From: an uncultured Lachnospiraceae bacterium
GTDB taxonomy: Bacteria; Bacillota; Clostridia; Lachnospirales; Lachnospiraceae
NCBI GenBank assembly: GCA_900554205.1
Contig: USGM01000068.1
Coordinates: 1 to 17,603 of the forward strand
DNA: 17,603 nt
Reading direction: 5' to 3'
Under the pieces are notes generated by a model. That model saw nothing but the letters and a program-made list of their open reading frames with translations. It had not been told where the DNA came from and did not search any database. The translations under genes and the position numbers were made by a program. Positions 1-5,729 of the stretch are shown here, piece by piece. Positions within the stretch are counted from its first letter, which is position 1. Every line of letters begins with the position of its first letter.

Positions 1-106
1 ATTGGCGGGCATTTCACTGAAGACTGCCGAGGACATCGCGCAGCGTTGTATGCAGATGCGGACAGAGAAGGAAATTATAGAATATCTTGAGACGGCGCTG
101 AGGTGA
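1..106 (+). CDS. C-terminal end of an unrecognised protein (partial)
   Basis: A reading frame open from the left edge (first full codon at 2) runs 34 codons to TGA at 104-106. The tail is charged and probably helical, with the pieces TAEDIAQRC and TEKEIIEYLETALR. It is too short to assign to a family, and no catalytic motif is visible. That it is coding is supported by the intrinsic terminator whose stem begins inside its last codons and by the new promoter that follows. Confidence 0.5.
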   Translation, partial: LAGISLKTAEDIAQRCMQMRTEKEIIEYLETALR

Positions 107-127
107 TCGGCGCCGTCTTCCTTTCGT
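91..127 (+). terminator. Intrinsic terminator of the upstream gene
   Basis: GACGGCGC (91-98) pairs perfectly with GCGCCGTC (110-117) around an 11-base loop that contains the TGA of the upstream gene. A T-rich run (TTCCTTTCGT) follows. The stem is GC-rich; the T-tract is broken by C residues, so termination may be incomplete. Confidence 0.7.
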
Positions 128-156
128 AGTCAAATTTAAGGAAAATTTAAACAACT

Positions 157-184
157 TTGATACAATTTTGGTTTATATTATCCT
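157..184 (+). promoter_or_regulatory. Candidate promoter of the amidase gene
   Basis: TTGATA at 157-162 is a good -35 box, followed after 16 bases by TATCCT (179-184) as a possible -10. The region is very A/T-rich, and overlapping alternatives such as TACAAT (161-166) or TATTAT (176-181) also exist, so the exact boxes are uncertain. It lies directly after the upstream terminator and about 30 bases before the amidase start. Confidence 0.4.
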
Positions 185-212
185 TAGATAAAACACATGA
201 GGGGTACATAGG

Positions 213-1112
213 ATGCAGGGCAATAACGCGGTCAGACGGAATGAAGAGCCGGAGCTGATCAATATTAAAAGGAATCCTTATCTGGTAGATTATGAGGAGC
301 GGAGAAGACAAGCCGCTTCTCCTGCGCAGCAAAGGAGAAACGTAAGACCAAATGGAAACGAAAGAAACAGGCAGCCGGGAGAGAGGCGGGCAGCCATTCG
401 GGCAAAACGCAGAAAACAGGTACGCAGGCAGCGTGCGGTGGTGGGGCTGTTTGCCTGCGGAATCATTCTGATTTTTGGACTGGTGCTCTTAAAGAAAGGG
501 ATTGCCGGTACGGCGGCAGAAAGGCAGGGTGCTGATTTTATACAAAAAGTACAGGAGGAAATTTTTGCCCCTGCATCCGGTAATATACAGGGGATTCCGG
601 CGGAGAAATATAATGCACATCCGGACTGGACAGAGGATTTCCTGACACCGAATGAATACTCCAGACCGGGCGAGCCGTTGGAGACCGTGAACAATATTTT
701 TGTGCATTATACCGCGAATCCCGGCACGAGTGCCGCCCAGAACAGGAGCTATTTTGAACAGCAGAAGGATATGCATCAGGCGAGTGTCAGTTCCCATTTC
801 ATCATAGGGTATGACGGAGAAATCTTACAGTGTTTGCCGTTGGATGAGATAGGTTATGCCGTACAGACGAGGAATTATGATTCGATTTCCATAGAGTGCT
901 GTTTTAAGGCGAAGGACGGTTCCTTCACACAGGAGACCTATGACTCGCTGATTGCGCTTCTTGCATGGCTGACGGATGCTTATGGACTTGATACAGAGGA
1001 CATATTGCGGCACTATGATTGCGGTGGTAAAAAATGCCCGCTGTACTACACGGAGCATCCGGATGCGTGGGAGCGGCTGAAGGATGATGTCGCGGGATAC
1101 TCAGGAACGTAG
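213..1112 (+). CDS. Membrane-anchored N-acetylmuramoyl-L-alanine amidase (Amidase_2/PGRP fold)
   Basis: This 299-residue protein probably cuts the amide bond between N-acetylmuramic acid and L-alanine in peptidoglycan. Residues 1-74 form a strongly basic, Arg/Lys-rich cytoplasmic tail. One membrane helix follows at about 75-93, then a linker, and an Amidase_2 (T7-lysozyme/PGRP) domain at about 158-292 that would face outward. The zinc ligands expected for the family are visible: H165 in FVHYT, H267 in RHYDCGG and C275 in KKCP. SHFII around H195 matches the conserved strand. The start is chosen from GAGGGG at 199-204, eight bases upstream of the ATG. There is no cleavable signal peptide and no cell-wall-binding repeat, so it should act close to the membrane. 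It appears monocistronic, with a terminator before and a promoter after. Family is confident; cellular role (remodelling, sporulation or cell separation) is not determinable. Confidence 0.85.
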   Translation: MQGNNAVRRNEEPELINIKRNPYLVDYEERRRQAASPAQQRRNVRPNGNERNRQPGERRAAIRAKRRKQVRRQRAVVGLFACGIILIFGLVLLKKGIAGTAAERQGADFIQKVQEEIFAPASGNIQGIPAEKYNAHPDWTEDFLTPNEYSRPGEPLETVNNIFVHYTANPGTSAAQNRSYFEQQKDMHQASVSSHFIIGYDGEILQCLPLDEIGYAVQTRNYDSISIECCFKAKDGSFTQETYDSLIALLAWLTDAYGLDTEDILRHYDCGGKKCPLYYTEHPDAWERLKDDVAGYSGT

Positions 1113-1120
1113 AATAATAG

Positions 1121-1149
1121 TTGAAAAAATGCTTCAGAAATGCTATGAT
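1121..1149 (+). promoter_or_regulatory. Promoter of the ABC-2 transporter operon
   Basis: TTGAAA (1121-1126), 17 bases, TATGAT (1144-1149): a near-consensus sigma-A promoter just after the amidase stop. A short dyad, CAGAAAT/ATTTCTG (1135-1141 and 1148-1154), overlaps the -10 box and could be an operator or chance. The predicted transcript starts near 1156, leaving an untranslated leader of about 140 bases. Confidence 0.65.
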
Positions 1150-1155
1150 TTCTGA

Positions 1156-1298
1156 TGAATTTCCATTGGCGGCGGTATGTGAGGCACTGATGAAATAAAG
1201 AATTGAATATCGCACCTTCGGTATCCGGCTGGCAAAGACCAGCGGAGCCAGACCGACTTGGCAAGATATGAAAATATAACTACCAGGAGGAAGCAGAA
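1156..1298 (+). promoter_or_regulatory. Structured 5' leader of the transporter mRNA
   Basis: The leader holds one clear hairpin at 1219-1255. CGGT (1219-1222) pairs with ACCG (1252-1255). Inside it, CCGGCTGG (1225-1232) pairs with CCAGCGG (1239-1245) with one bulged G around a CAAAGA loop. No T-run follows, so it is not a terminator as it stands. I do not recognise a known riboswitch class. The ATPase Shine-Dalgarno, AGGAGG, lies at 1285-1290. Confidence 0.35.
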
Positions 1299-2087
1299 AT
1301 GATTACGATGCAACAGGTATGCAAATCGTACAGGATTGCAAAGAGAAACGCGGGCTTTGGTGAGGCCTGCAAAGCACTTTTTCACCGGGAGTATGAGACG
1401 GTTCATGCTCTAAGGGATGTCAGCTTTACCATTAACGATGGAGAGATGGTTGGCTACATCGGACCAAACGGAGCCGGAAAGAGCTCCACAATCAAGATTC
1501 TCAGCGGAATATTGACACCGGACAGCGGAACGGTTCTTGTGGACGGGAGAATACCGTACAAGAACAGAAAAGAACATGTCAGCCGGATAGGCGTTGTGTT
1601 CGGCCAGCGGTCGCAGCTGTGGTGGGATGTTCCGGTCATAGATTCATTTGAATTGTTGAAAGACATCTATTCCATTCCCGACACACAATATAAGGATTCA
1701 TTGGAAGAATTGGCAGAACTGCTCAATTTGGGTGAAATTCTGCGCACACCTGCACGCCAGCTGTCGCTTGGGCAGAGGATGCGCTGTGAGATCGCGGCTT
1801 CCCTGCTGCATCGCCCTAAGATTCTTTTTCTGGATGAACCGACAATTGGTCTGGATGCAGTTTCCAAGCTGGCGGTGCGTGATTTTATCAGGAAACAGAA
1901 TCTGGCGCACAGAACGACAGTTATTCTCACGACACACGATATGCAGGACATTGAGGCGCTTGCCAGCCGCATCATTCTTATCGGAAAGGGACAGATTCTG
2001 ATGGATGGAACTCTGGAGGACATTAAGAGAGGCGATGCCAATATTGATGAAACGGTAGCTGAGCTGTACCGTTCTTATGATATTTAG
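1299..2087 (+). CDS. ABC-2 type exporter, ATP-binding protein (COG4586-like)
   Basis: This 262-residue ATPase should power export by the two membrane proteins encoded directly downstream. All ABC motifs are intact: Walker A GPNGAGKSS at 55-63, Q-loop Q103 (FGQRSQLWW), signature LSLGQ at 155-159, Walker B ILFLDE ending at E180, D-loop GLD at 184-186 and switch H213 (TTHD). The N-terminus carries an extra stretch (about 12-35) before the core, as in the COG4586 group of uncharacterised ATPases. The start ATG follows AGGAGG with an eight-base gap. It is first in a three-gene operon; only ten bases separate its stop from the next ATG. The substrate is unknown. COG4586-type systems are distinct from drug exporters of the DrrAB type, which usually have one permease gene, although the ATPases look alike. 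Confidence 0.88.
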   Translation: MITMQQVCKSYRIAKRNAGFGEACKALFHREYETVHALRDVSFTINDGEMVGYIGPNGAGKSSTIKILSGILTPDSGTVLVDGRIPYKNRKEHVSRIGVVFGQRSQLWWDVPVIDSFELLKDIYSIPDTQYKDSLEELAELLNLGEILRTPARQLSLGQRMRCEIAASLLHRPKILFLDEPTIGLDAVSKLAVRDFIRKQNLAHRTTVILTTHDMQDIEALASRIILIGKGQILMDGTLEDIKRGDANIDETVAELYRSYDI

Positions 2088-2097
2088 GAGGGCGGCA

Positions 2098-2901
2098 ATG
2101 AAGAAATATTTCTCTTTTTTTCGGATGCGGTTCATCATGGGGCTGCAATACCGCACGGCAGCTCTTGCGGGAATCATTACACAGTTTTTCTGGGGCGCGA
2201 TGGAGATATTGATTTTCATGGCTTTCTACCGGACGGACGCAGCCGCCTTCCCGATGAGCATGGAGGCAACCTCCTCTTATATCTGGCTGCAACAGGCATT
2301 TCTTGCCTTCTTTGGCGCGTGGATGATGGAGTACGAGATTTTTGAGACAATTTCCAACGGCAATATCGCCTATGAGCTGTGCCGCCCAATCGACATTTAT
2401 GATATGTGGTATGTGCGAAACGTGGCGACCCGTCTCTCCAGAGCAGTGCTGAGGTGTTTCCCGATTCTGCTGGTGGCGGCGCTCCTTCCGAAGCCCTATG
2501 GCATTTCGGCGCCTGTGGATATCGGGCATTTTGTACTGTTTCTGTTTACGCTTATTCTGGGGCTGGCAGTTATGGTGTCTCTCTGCATGCTGATCTATGT
2601 CCTTACCTTTTTTACCATATCCGCACAGGGACTGAGGATGCTGTTTTCCCTGACGGTGGAATTCTTCGCGGGAGCAGTGATTCCGTTGCCATTTTTCCCG
2701 GACAAGGTAAGGCGGTTCATGGAGTTATTACCGTTCGCATCCATGCAGAATGTACCGCTTCGCATCTACAGCGGCAGCATGAGCGGAGCGGAAATGCGGA
2801 CGGCAATTATGCTGCAGGTCTGCTGGCTCATTGTGCTGACAGCGGTTGGCAGAGGCTTATGTCATGTGGCGGTAAAGAAAGTAACGGTGCAGGGTGGCTA
2901 G
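2098..2901 (+). CDS. ABC-2 type exporter, permease subunit 1 (COG4587-like)
   Basis: A 267-residue integral membrane protein with about six hydrophobic helices (roughly 22-44, 62-79, 118-131, 145-172, 181-197, 236-252). Features typical of this permease group are the cytoplasmic segment around GNIAYELCRPIDIYDMW (88-104) and FFAGAVIPLPFFP (189-201). The start at 2098 is preferred over an in-frame ATG at 2077 because AGGAGG (2086-2091) lies six bases before it and overlaps the ATPase stop. It should pair with the next gene product as a heterodimeric channel driven by the upstream ATPase. The final codons overlap the most upstream possible start of the next gene. Substrate unknown. Confidence 0.82.
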   Translation: MKKYFSFFRMRFIMGLQYRTAALAGIITQFFWGAMEILIFMAFYRTDAAAFPMSMEATSSYIWLQQAFLAFFGAWMMEYEIFETISNGNIAYELCRPIDIYDMWYVRNVATRLSRAVLRCFPILLVAALLPKPYGISAPVDIGHFVLFLFTLILGLAVMVSLCMLIYVLTFFTISAQGLRMLFSLTVEFFAGAVIPLPFFPDKVRRFMELLPFASMQNVPLRIYSGSMSGAEMRTAIMLQVCWLIVLTAVGRGLCHVAVKKVTVQGG

Positions 2902-2917
2902 CGCGGAGGAGATGATC

Positions 2918-3706
2918 ATGATGAAAAAGTTAAAACTATATGGGCATTATGTGTCGATCAATGTCCGCTGTATGATGCAGTATAAAAGCTCCTTTTTTCT
3001 GACAACGTTGGGGCAGTTCCTGTTTTCCTTTAATGTGTTTCTGGGTATTTATTTCATGTTTGAGCGCTTCCCGAGCGTAGGGGAGTTCTCATATACGGAT
3101 GTGCTGCTCTGTTTTTCTATCCTGTTGTTGGAAATTTCGTTGGCGGAGATGTTCGGCAGGGGCTTTGATATGTTTTCGGGAATGGTGCGGTCGGGCGAGT
3201 TTGACCGGATACTGGTGCGTCCGCAGGGAGAGATTTTACAGGTCATCGGCAGTAAATTTGAACTGAACCGGATCGGGAGAATCGCTCAGGCGGTAATTAT
3301 GTTCGTTTACGGCGTACTGAAGAGTGAAGTCCAATGGAATTTTGCAAGAGTGATGACGGTGGTGTTTATGCTGGTCGGCGGAGTGGCGGTCTTCAGCGGA
3401 CTCTTTTTGATCTACGCAGCACTCTGCTTCTTTACGTTGGACGGACTGGAATTTATGAACGTATTTACGGACGGTGCGCGGGAGTTTGGAAAATACCCGA
3501 TCGGTATCTACGGGAAGAAAATGCTGTTACTGACAACCTTTTTTATCCCTTATGCGCTGATTCAGTATTATCCGCTGCTCTATCTGCTCGGCAGGCGGAC
3601 GGAAGCCTATTACATTTTTCTTCCACTGGTGGCGTGTCTGTTCCTGATCCCGGCACTTCTCCTATGGAAGTTCGGGGTGAGACATTATAAATCAAGCGGT
3701 TCCTGA
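2918..3706 (+). CDS. ABC-2 type exporter, permease subunit 2 (COG3694-like, ABC2_membrane_6)
   Basis: A 262-residue membrane protein with about six helices (roughly 26-47, 60-78, 121-134, 143-172, 202-225, 231-250). The conserved cytoplasmic segment RSGEFDRILVRP (91-102) and EFGKYPIGIY (189-198) are hallmarks of the COG3694/PF06182 permeases. They support pairing with a COG4587 partner and a COG4586 ATPase, as seen here. The ATG at 2918 is chosen because GGAGGA (2905-2910) lies seven bases upstream. A GTG at 2894 and ATGs at 2912 and 2921 are in frame but less well spaced. Last gene of the operon. The exported compound is not known for this family as a whole. Confidence 0.83.
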   Translation: MMKKLKLYGHYVSINVRCMMQYKSSFFLTTLGQFLFSFNVFLGIYFMFERFPSVGEFSYTDVLLCFSILLLEISLAEMFGRGFDMFSGMVRSGEFDRILVRPQGEILQVIGSKFELNRIGRIAQAVIMFVYGVLKSEVQWNFARVMTVVFMLVGGVAVFSGLFLIYAALCFFTLDGLEFMNVFTDGAREFGKYPIGIYGKKMLLLTTFFIPYALIQYYPLLYLLGRRTEAYYIFLPLVACLFLIPALLLWKFGVRHYKSSGS

Positions 3707-3920
3707 TGGCAACATTCACAGGCCGGCGGCATGGAGGATGTCGCCCTGAGGTGCAGGGAAAATACGTTTTGAAGTGTTGTTATTACAAAAAAACGGAAAA
3801 AACGGGTATGTGGATGAAGAAAATTGTGTTATAACAATAAGTGCATGCAGCTATACGTTTATTGCAGCGCATAGAAAAAGAGAGAAAAAGTGTGGGGGAC
3901 CCACAGAAATGAGGGAGAGC
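3707..3920 (+). other. Intergenic region between the transporter operon and rpe
   Basis: About 214 bases. GGCGGCAT (3725-3732) pairs with ATGTCGCC (3738-3745), with one G-U pair, around a five-base loop. No T-run follows, so it is only a weak terminator candidate. TGTTATAACA (3827-3836) is a perfect 10-base palindrome in A/T-rich DNA. TGTGGG/CCCACA (3891-3896 and 3900-3905) forms a six-base-pair, three-base-loop hairpin just upstream of the rpe start. I cannot define the rpe promoter with confidence. Confidence 0.35.
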
Positions 3921-4571
3921 ATGAATATTTTATCGCCATCTATTTTGTCTGCCGATTTTTGCAGACTTGAGGAGCAGATCAAGGACGTGGAGGAGGCGGG
4001 TGCGCAGTACCTGCACATTGATGTGATGGACGGACTTTTCGTGCCGTCGATTTCTTATGGAATGCCGGTAATCAAGTCTATCCGCAAATGTACAGACATA
4101 TTTTTTGACGTACATCTGATGATTGACAGACCGGAGAGGTATATCGGGGAATTTGCGGAGAGTGGTGCAGATCTGATCAATTTCCATCTTGAGGCGACTG
4201 AGGATGTGGAAGGTACCATACAGAAAATCCGTGATGCTGGGAAAAAGGTCGGAATCACAATCAAGCCCGGGACACCTGCGAAGGCGGTGGAGCCGTATCT
4301 GGACAAGGTGGATATGATTCTTGTGATGACGGTGGAACCGGGCTTTGGAGGTCAGAAGCTGATTCCCGAGTGTCTGGACAAGGTGGCGGAAATACGGAAA
4401 ATGCTTATAGAAAGAGGTCTACAGACGGATATCGAGGTGGATGGCGGCATCAACGCAGAAAATGTACACCTTGCCTTGGAGGCGGGAGCGAATGTCATTG
4501 TCGCGGGTTCTGCCGTGTTTAAAAATGATATTCGGAAAAATGTAAAGGATTTTCTTGATATTATGAAATAA
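3921..4571 (+). CDS. rpe: Ribulose-phosphate 3-epimerase
   Basis: This enzyme interconverts D-ribulose 5-phosphate and D-xylulose 5-phosphate in the pentose phosphate pathway, in the cytoplasm. The 216 residues match the usual length of the TIM-barrel family. Metal and catalytic residues are all present: H32 and D34 in LHIDVMDG, H65 in DVHLM, and D174 in EVDGG. The phosphate-binding loops PGFGGQ (140-145) and AGSAVF (195-200) are intact. SPSILSADF at 5-13 is the classic N-terminus, which fixes the start at 3921. An in-frame ATG at 3909 would add four residues; the frame also stays open further upstream, but that part shows no family similarity. The Shine-Dalgarno (GAGGGA, 3911-3916) is rather close to the ATG. 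A small hairpin sits immediately upstream. It is not in the rsgA/prkC cluster often seen in Firmicutes. Confidence 0.95.
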   Translation: MNILSPSILSADFCRLEEQIKDVEEAGAQYLHIDVMDGLFVPSISYGMPVIKSIRKCTDIFFDVHLMIDRPERYIGEFAESGADLINFHLEATEDVEGTIQKIRDAGKKVGITIKPGTPAKAVEPYLDKVDMILVMTVEPGFGGQKLIPECLDKVAEIRKMLIERGLQTDIEVDGGINAENVHLALEAGANVIVAGSAVFKNDIRKNVKDFLDIMK

Positions 4572-4659
4572 AGCATTTTGGCCGATAATCTTACTGAGAG
4601 CAGTTTTGAAGAGCTTGTTGAACCGGAGAATGGCTTCGCAGACGGAGGGAGGCGGCAGT

Positions 4660-5334
4660 ATGCAGCTAGGCGGCATCGACACTGACCACAATTCCCAGAA
4701 CCATCAGGTGACGGGATGCTTACATGAACATACGACAGCCCAGAAGGGCGGAGCGCTGGCGAGTGCGGCATCTCAGGTTGCACAGCTAAAGCAGCAGGAA
4801 CAACAGCAGACGACGCAGCTTTCCCTTGCGGGGCTGATGGAAAAGACACTTGAGAAGGGGCGGGCAATTCTGCGCGGTATCTGGGGAACAAGCGGTGAGA
4901 AAGGCGAATCTGCCGAGAACGGCAGGGCAGAGCTGGCTCAGCCCGCAATGATAAAGAATGAGAGAGACATTCATGCCGCAGAGGTCGCGGGAACGGTCGG
5001 AAGAAAGACGCTGGAGCATCAGACACAGGTCAATCCCTATTTTCAGCCGGTGGAGCACACGGCGGTTCCTGATGTGACACCGGTGCAGAAGCTGCGGACA
5101 AAGATCAAGGAGGCGGCAAGCCAGCTTGCGGATCATCTGCCGGGAAGATTCTTCGGCTCGCAGGGCAAAAACTCCCTCCAGACGAAGCAGGAGCAGGCGA
5201 AGGAGGATCTGCGCAAGCGCAGCAGGTATAAAAAGGATGAGACAGAGATAGACTGTATTCTGACGGATGAAAGCTATCTGATGGATTCCTATGACCGAAA
5301 AGGAGAGTATACCCAGCTGACGACGAAGAAGTAA
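4660..5334 (+). CDS. Hypothetical soluble Q-rich protein, 224 residues
   Basis: I do not recognise this protein. It has no signal peptide, membrane helix or known catalytic motif. The N-terminal part is rich in His, Gln, Ala and Thr, including QLKQQEQQQTTQ (42-53). A likely amphipathic helix follows (about 55-76), then a low-complexity linker and a second helical stretch (about 141-160). The C-terminus is mixed-charge and ends in ESYLMDSYDRKGEYTQL (204-220), the part that looks most like a defined motif. The start at 4660 is chosen because AGGGAGG (4646-4652) lies seven bases upstream. In-frame TTG 4606 and ATG 4630 lack good ribosome binding sites. Codon use resembles the neighbours. It lies between rpe and metG, 88 bases after rpe, with a GCCGATAA box upstream. 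Confidence 0.7.
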   Translation: MQLGGIDTDHNSQNHQVTGCLHEHTTAQKGGALASAASQVAQLKQQEQQQTTQLSLAGLMEKTLEKGRAILRGIWGTSGEKGESAENGRAELAQPAMIKNERDIHAAEVAGTVGRKTLEHQTQVNPYFQPVEHTAVPDVTPVQKLRTKIKEAASQLADHLPGRFFGSQGKNSLQTKQEQAKEDLRKRSRYKKDETEIDCILTDESYLMDSYDRKGEYTQLTTKK

Positions 5335-5362
5335 AAAGCAGACGGGCAGCCGTGCGGGGGGC

Positions 5363-5392
5363 TTGACAAGCTCCCGGCGATTGTGATAGGCT
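5363..5392 (+). promoter_or_regulatory. Promoter of the T-box leader and metG
   Basis: A perfect -35 TTGACA (5363-5368) is followed after 18 bases by TAGGCT (5387-5392), a poor hexamer helped by an upstream TGN (TG at 5384-5385, extended -10). The -35 box lies in the middle of a dyad, GGGGGCTT (5357-5364) / AAGCTCCC (5368-5375) with a three-base centre. Transcription should start near 5399. Confidence 0.6.
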
Positions 5393-5398
5393 GTTAAG

Positions 5399-5694
5399 AT
5401 AGAATGGAAAAGGCAGTGAAGAAGAGAGTAGATTTACTGAGTGCTTTACAGAGAACGCTTCAGCGGATGAACGCACAGGCTGAGAGAAGCGGGGCTTAGG
5501 TAGATGGAACATGGCTTCTGAGCAGCGCACCGAGCCTTTCGGGGTAAGGCTGCGACAGGTTCCGCCTGTTATAGCGGACAGGGTTATTGACCCTAGGAGG
5601 TCTGTCTTGCGAGAGGCAGATAAAGAGAAGTGGTAACACGGGCATACGGCTCGTCTTCTTGTACGCATAAGCGTATAGGGAGGCGGGCTTTTTT
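5399..5694 (+). promoter_or_regulatory. T-box riboswitch, methionine (AUG) specifier, controlling metG
   Basis: This long leader fits a T-box RNA that senses uncharged tRNA-Met and lets metG be transcribed when it is abundant. Seen directly: GGAAC-ATG-GCTTCTGAG at 5506-5520, with ATG (5511-5513) in the usual specifier position; a stem III, TCTGTCT (5601-5607) with AGGCAGA (5614-5620); and the T-box core GTGGTAACACG (5630-5640). The core's TGGT bulge (5631-5634) can pair with the ACCA end of tRNA-Met. Downstream is a terminator that competes with the antiterminator. The core differs slightly from the textbook UGGNACC bulge (A in place of one C). The specifier codon and the downstream gene agree, which is strong support. 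Confidence 0.88.
5649..5694 (+). terminator. T-box-controlled intrinsic terminator
   Basis: GCTCGTCTTCT (5649-5659) pairs with GGGAGGCGGGC (5678-5688) using several G-U pairs. An inner stem TACGC/GCGTA (5662-5666 and 5671-5675) caps it, and six T residues follow (5689-5694). This is the off state of the T-box switch. The G-U-rich stem suggests it is tuned to be displaced easily. Confidence 0.8.
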
Positions 5695-5729
5695 GATTCC
5701 CGCCACGTTAAGAAAGAGAGGAAATAAGA

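Noticed and set aside
1135..1154. CAGAAAT/ATTTCTG hairpin after the amidase gene as a terminator
   Set aside because: The stem is short and A/T-rich, no T-run follows, and it overlaps the -10 box of a good promoter.
3725..3745. GGCGGCAT/ATGTCGCC hairpin as terminator of the ABC-2 operon
   Set aside because: No T-tract follows within ten bases, so it is kept only as a weak structure in the intergenic entry.
3774..3920. A 49-codon N-terminal extension of rpe
   Set aside because: The frame is open, but the extension has no similarity to epimerases, and SPSILSADF at the accepted start is the normal N-terminus.
4606..4659. TTG 4606 or ATG 4630 as start of the 224-residue protein
   Set aside because: Neither has a well-spaced Shine-Dalgarno, whereas ATG 4660 follows AGGGAGG by seven bases.
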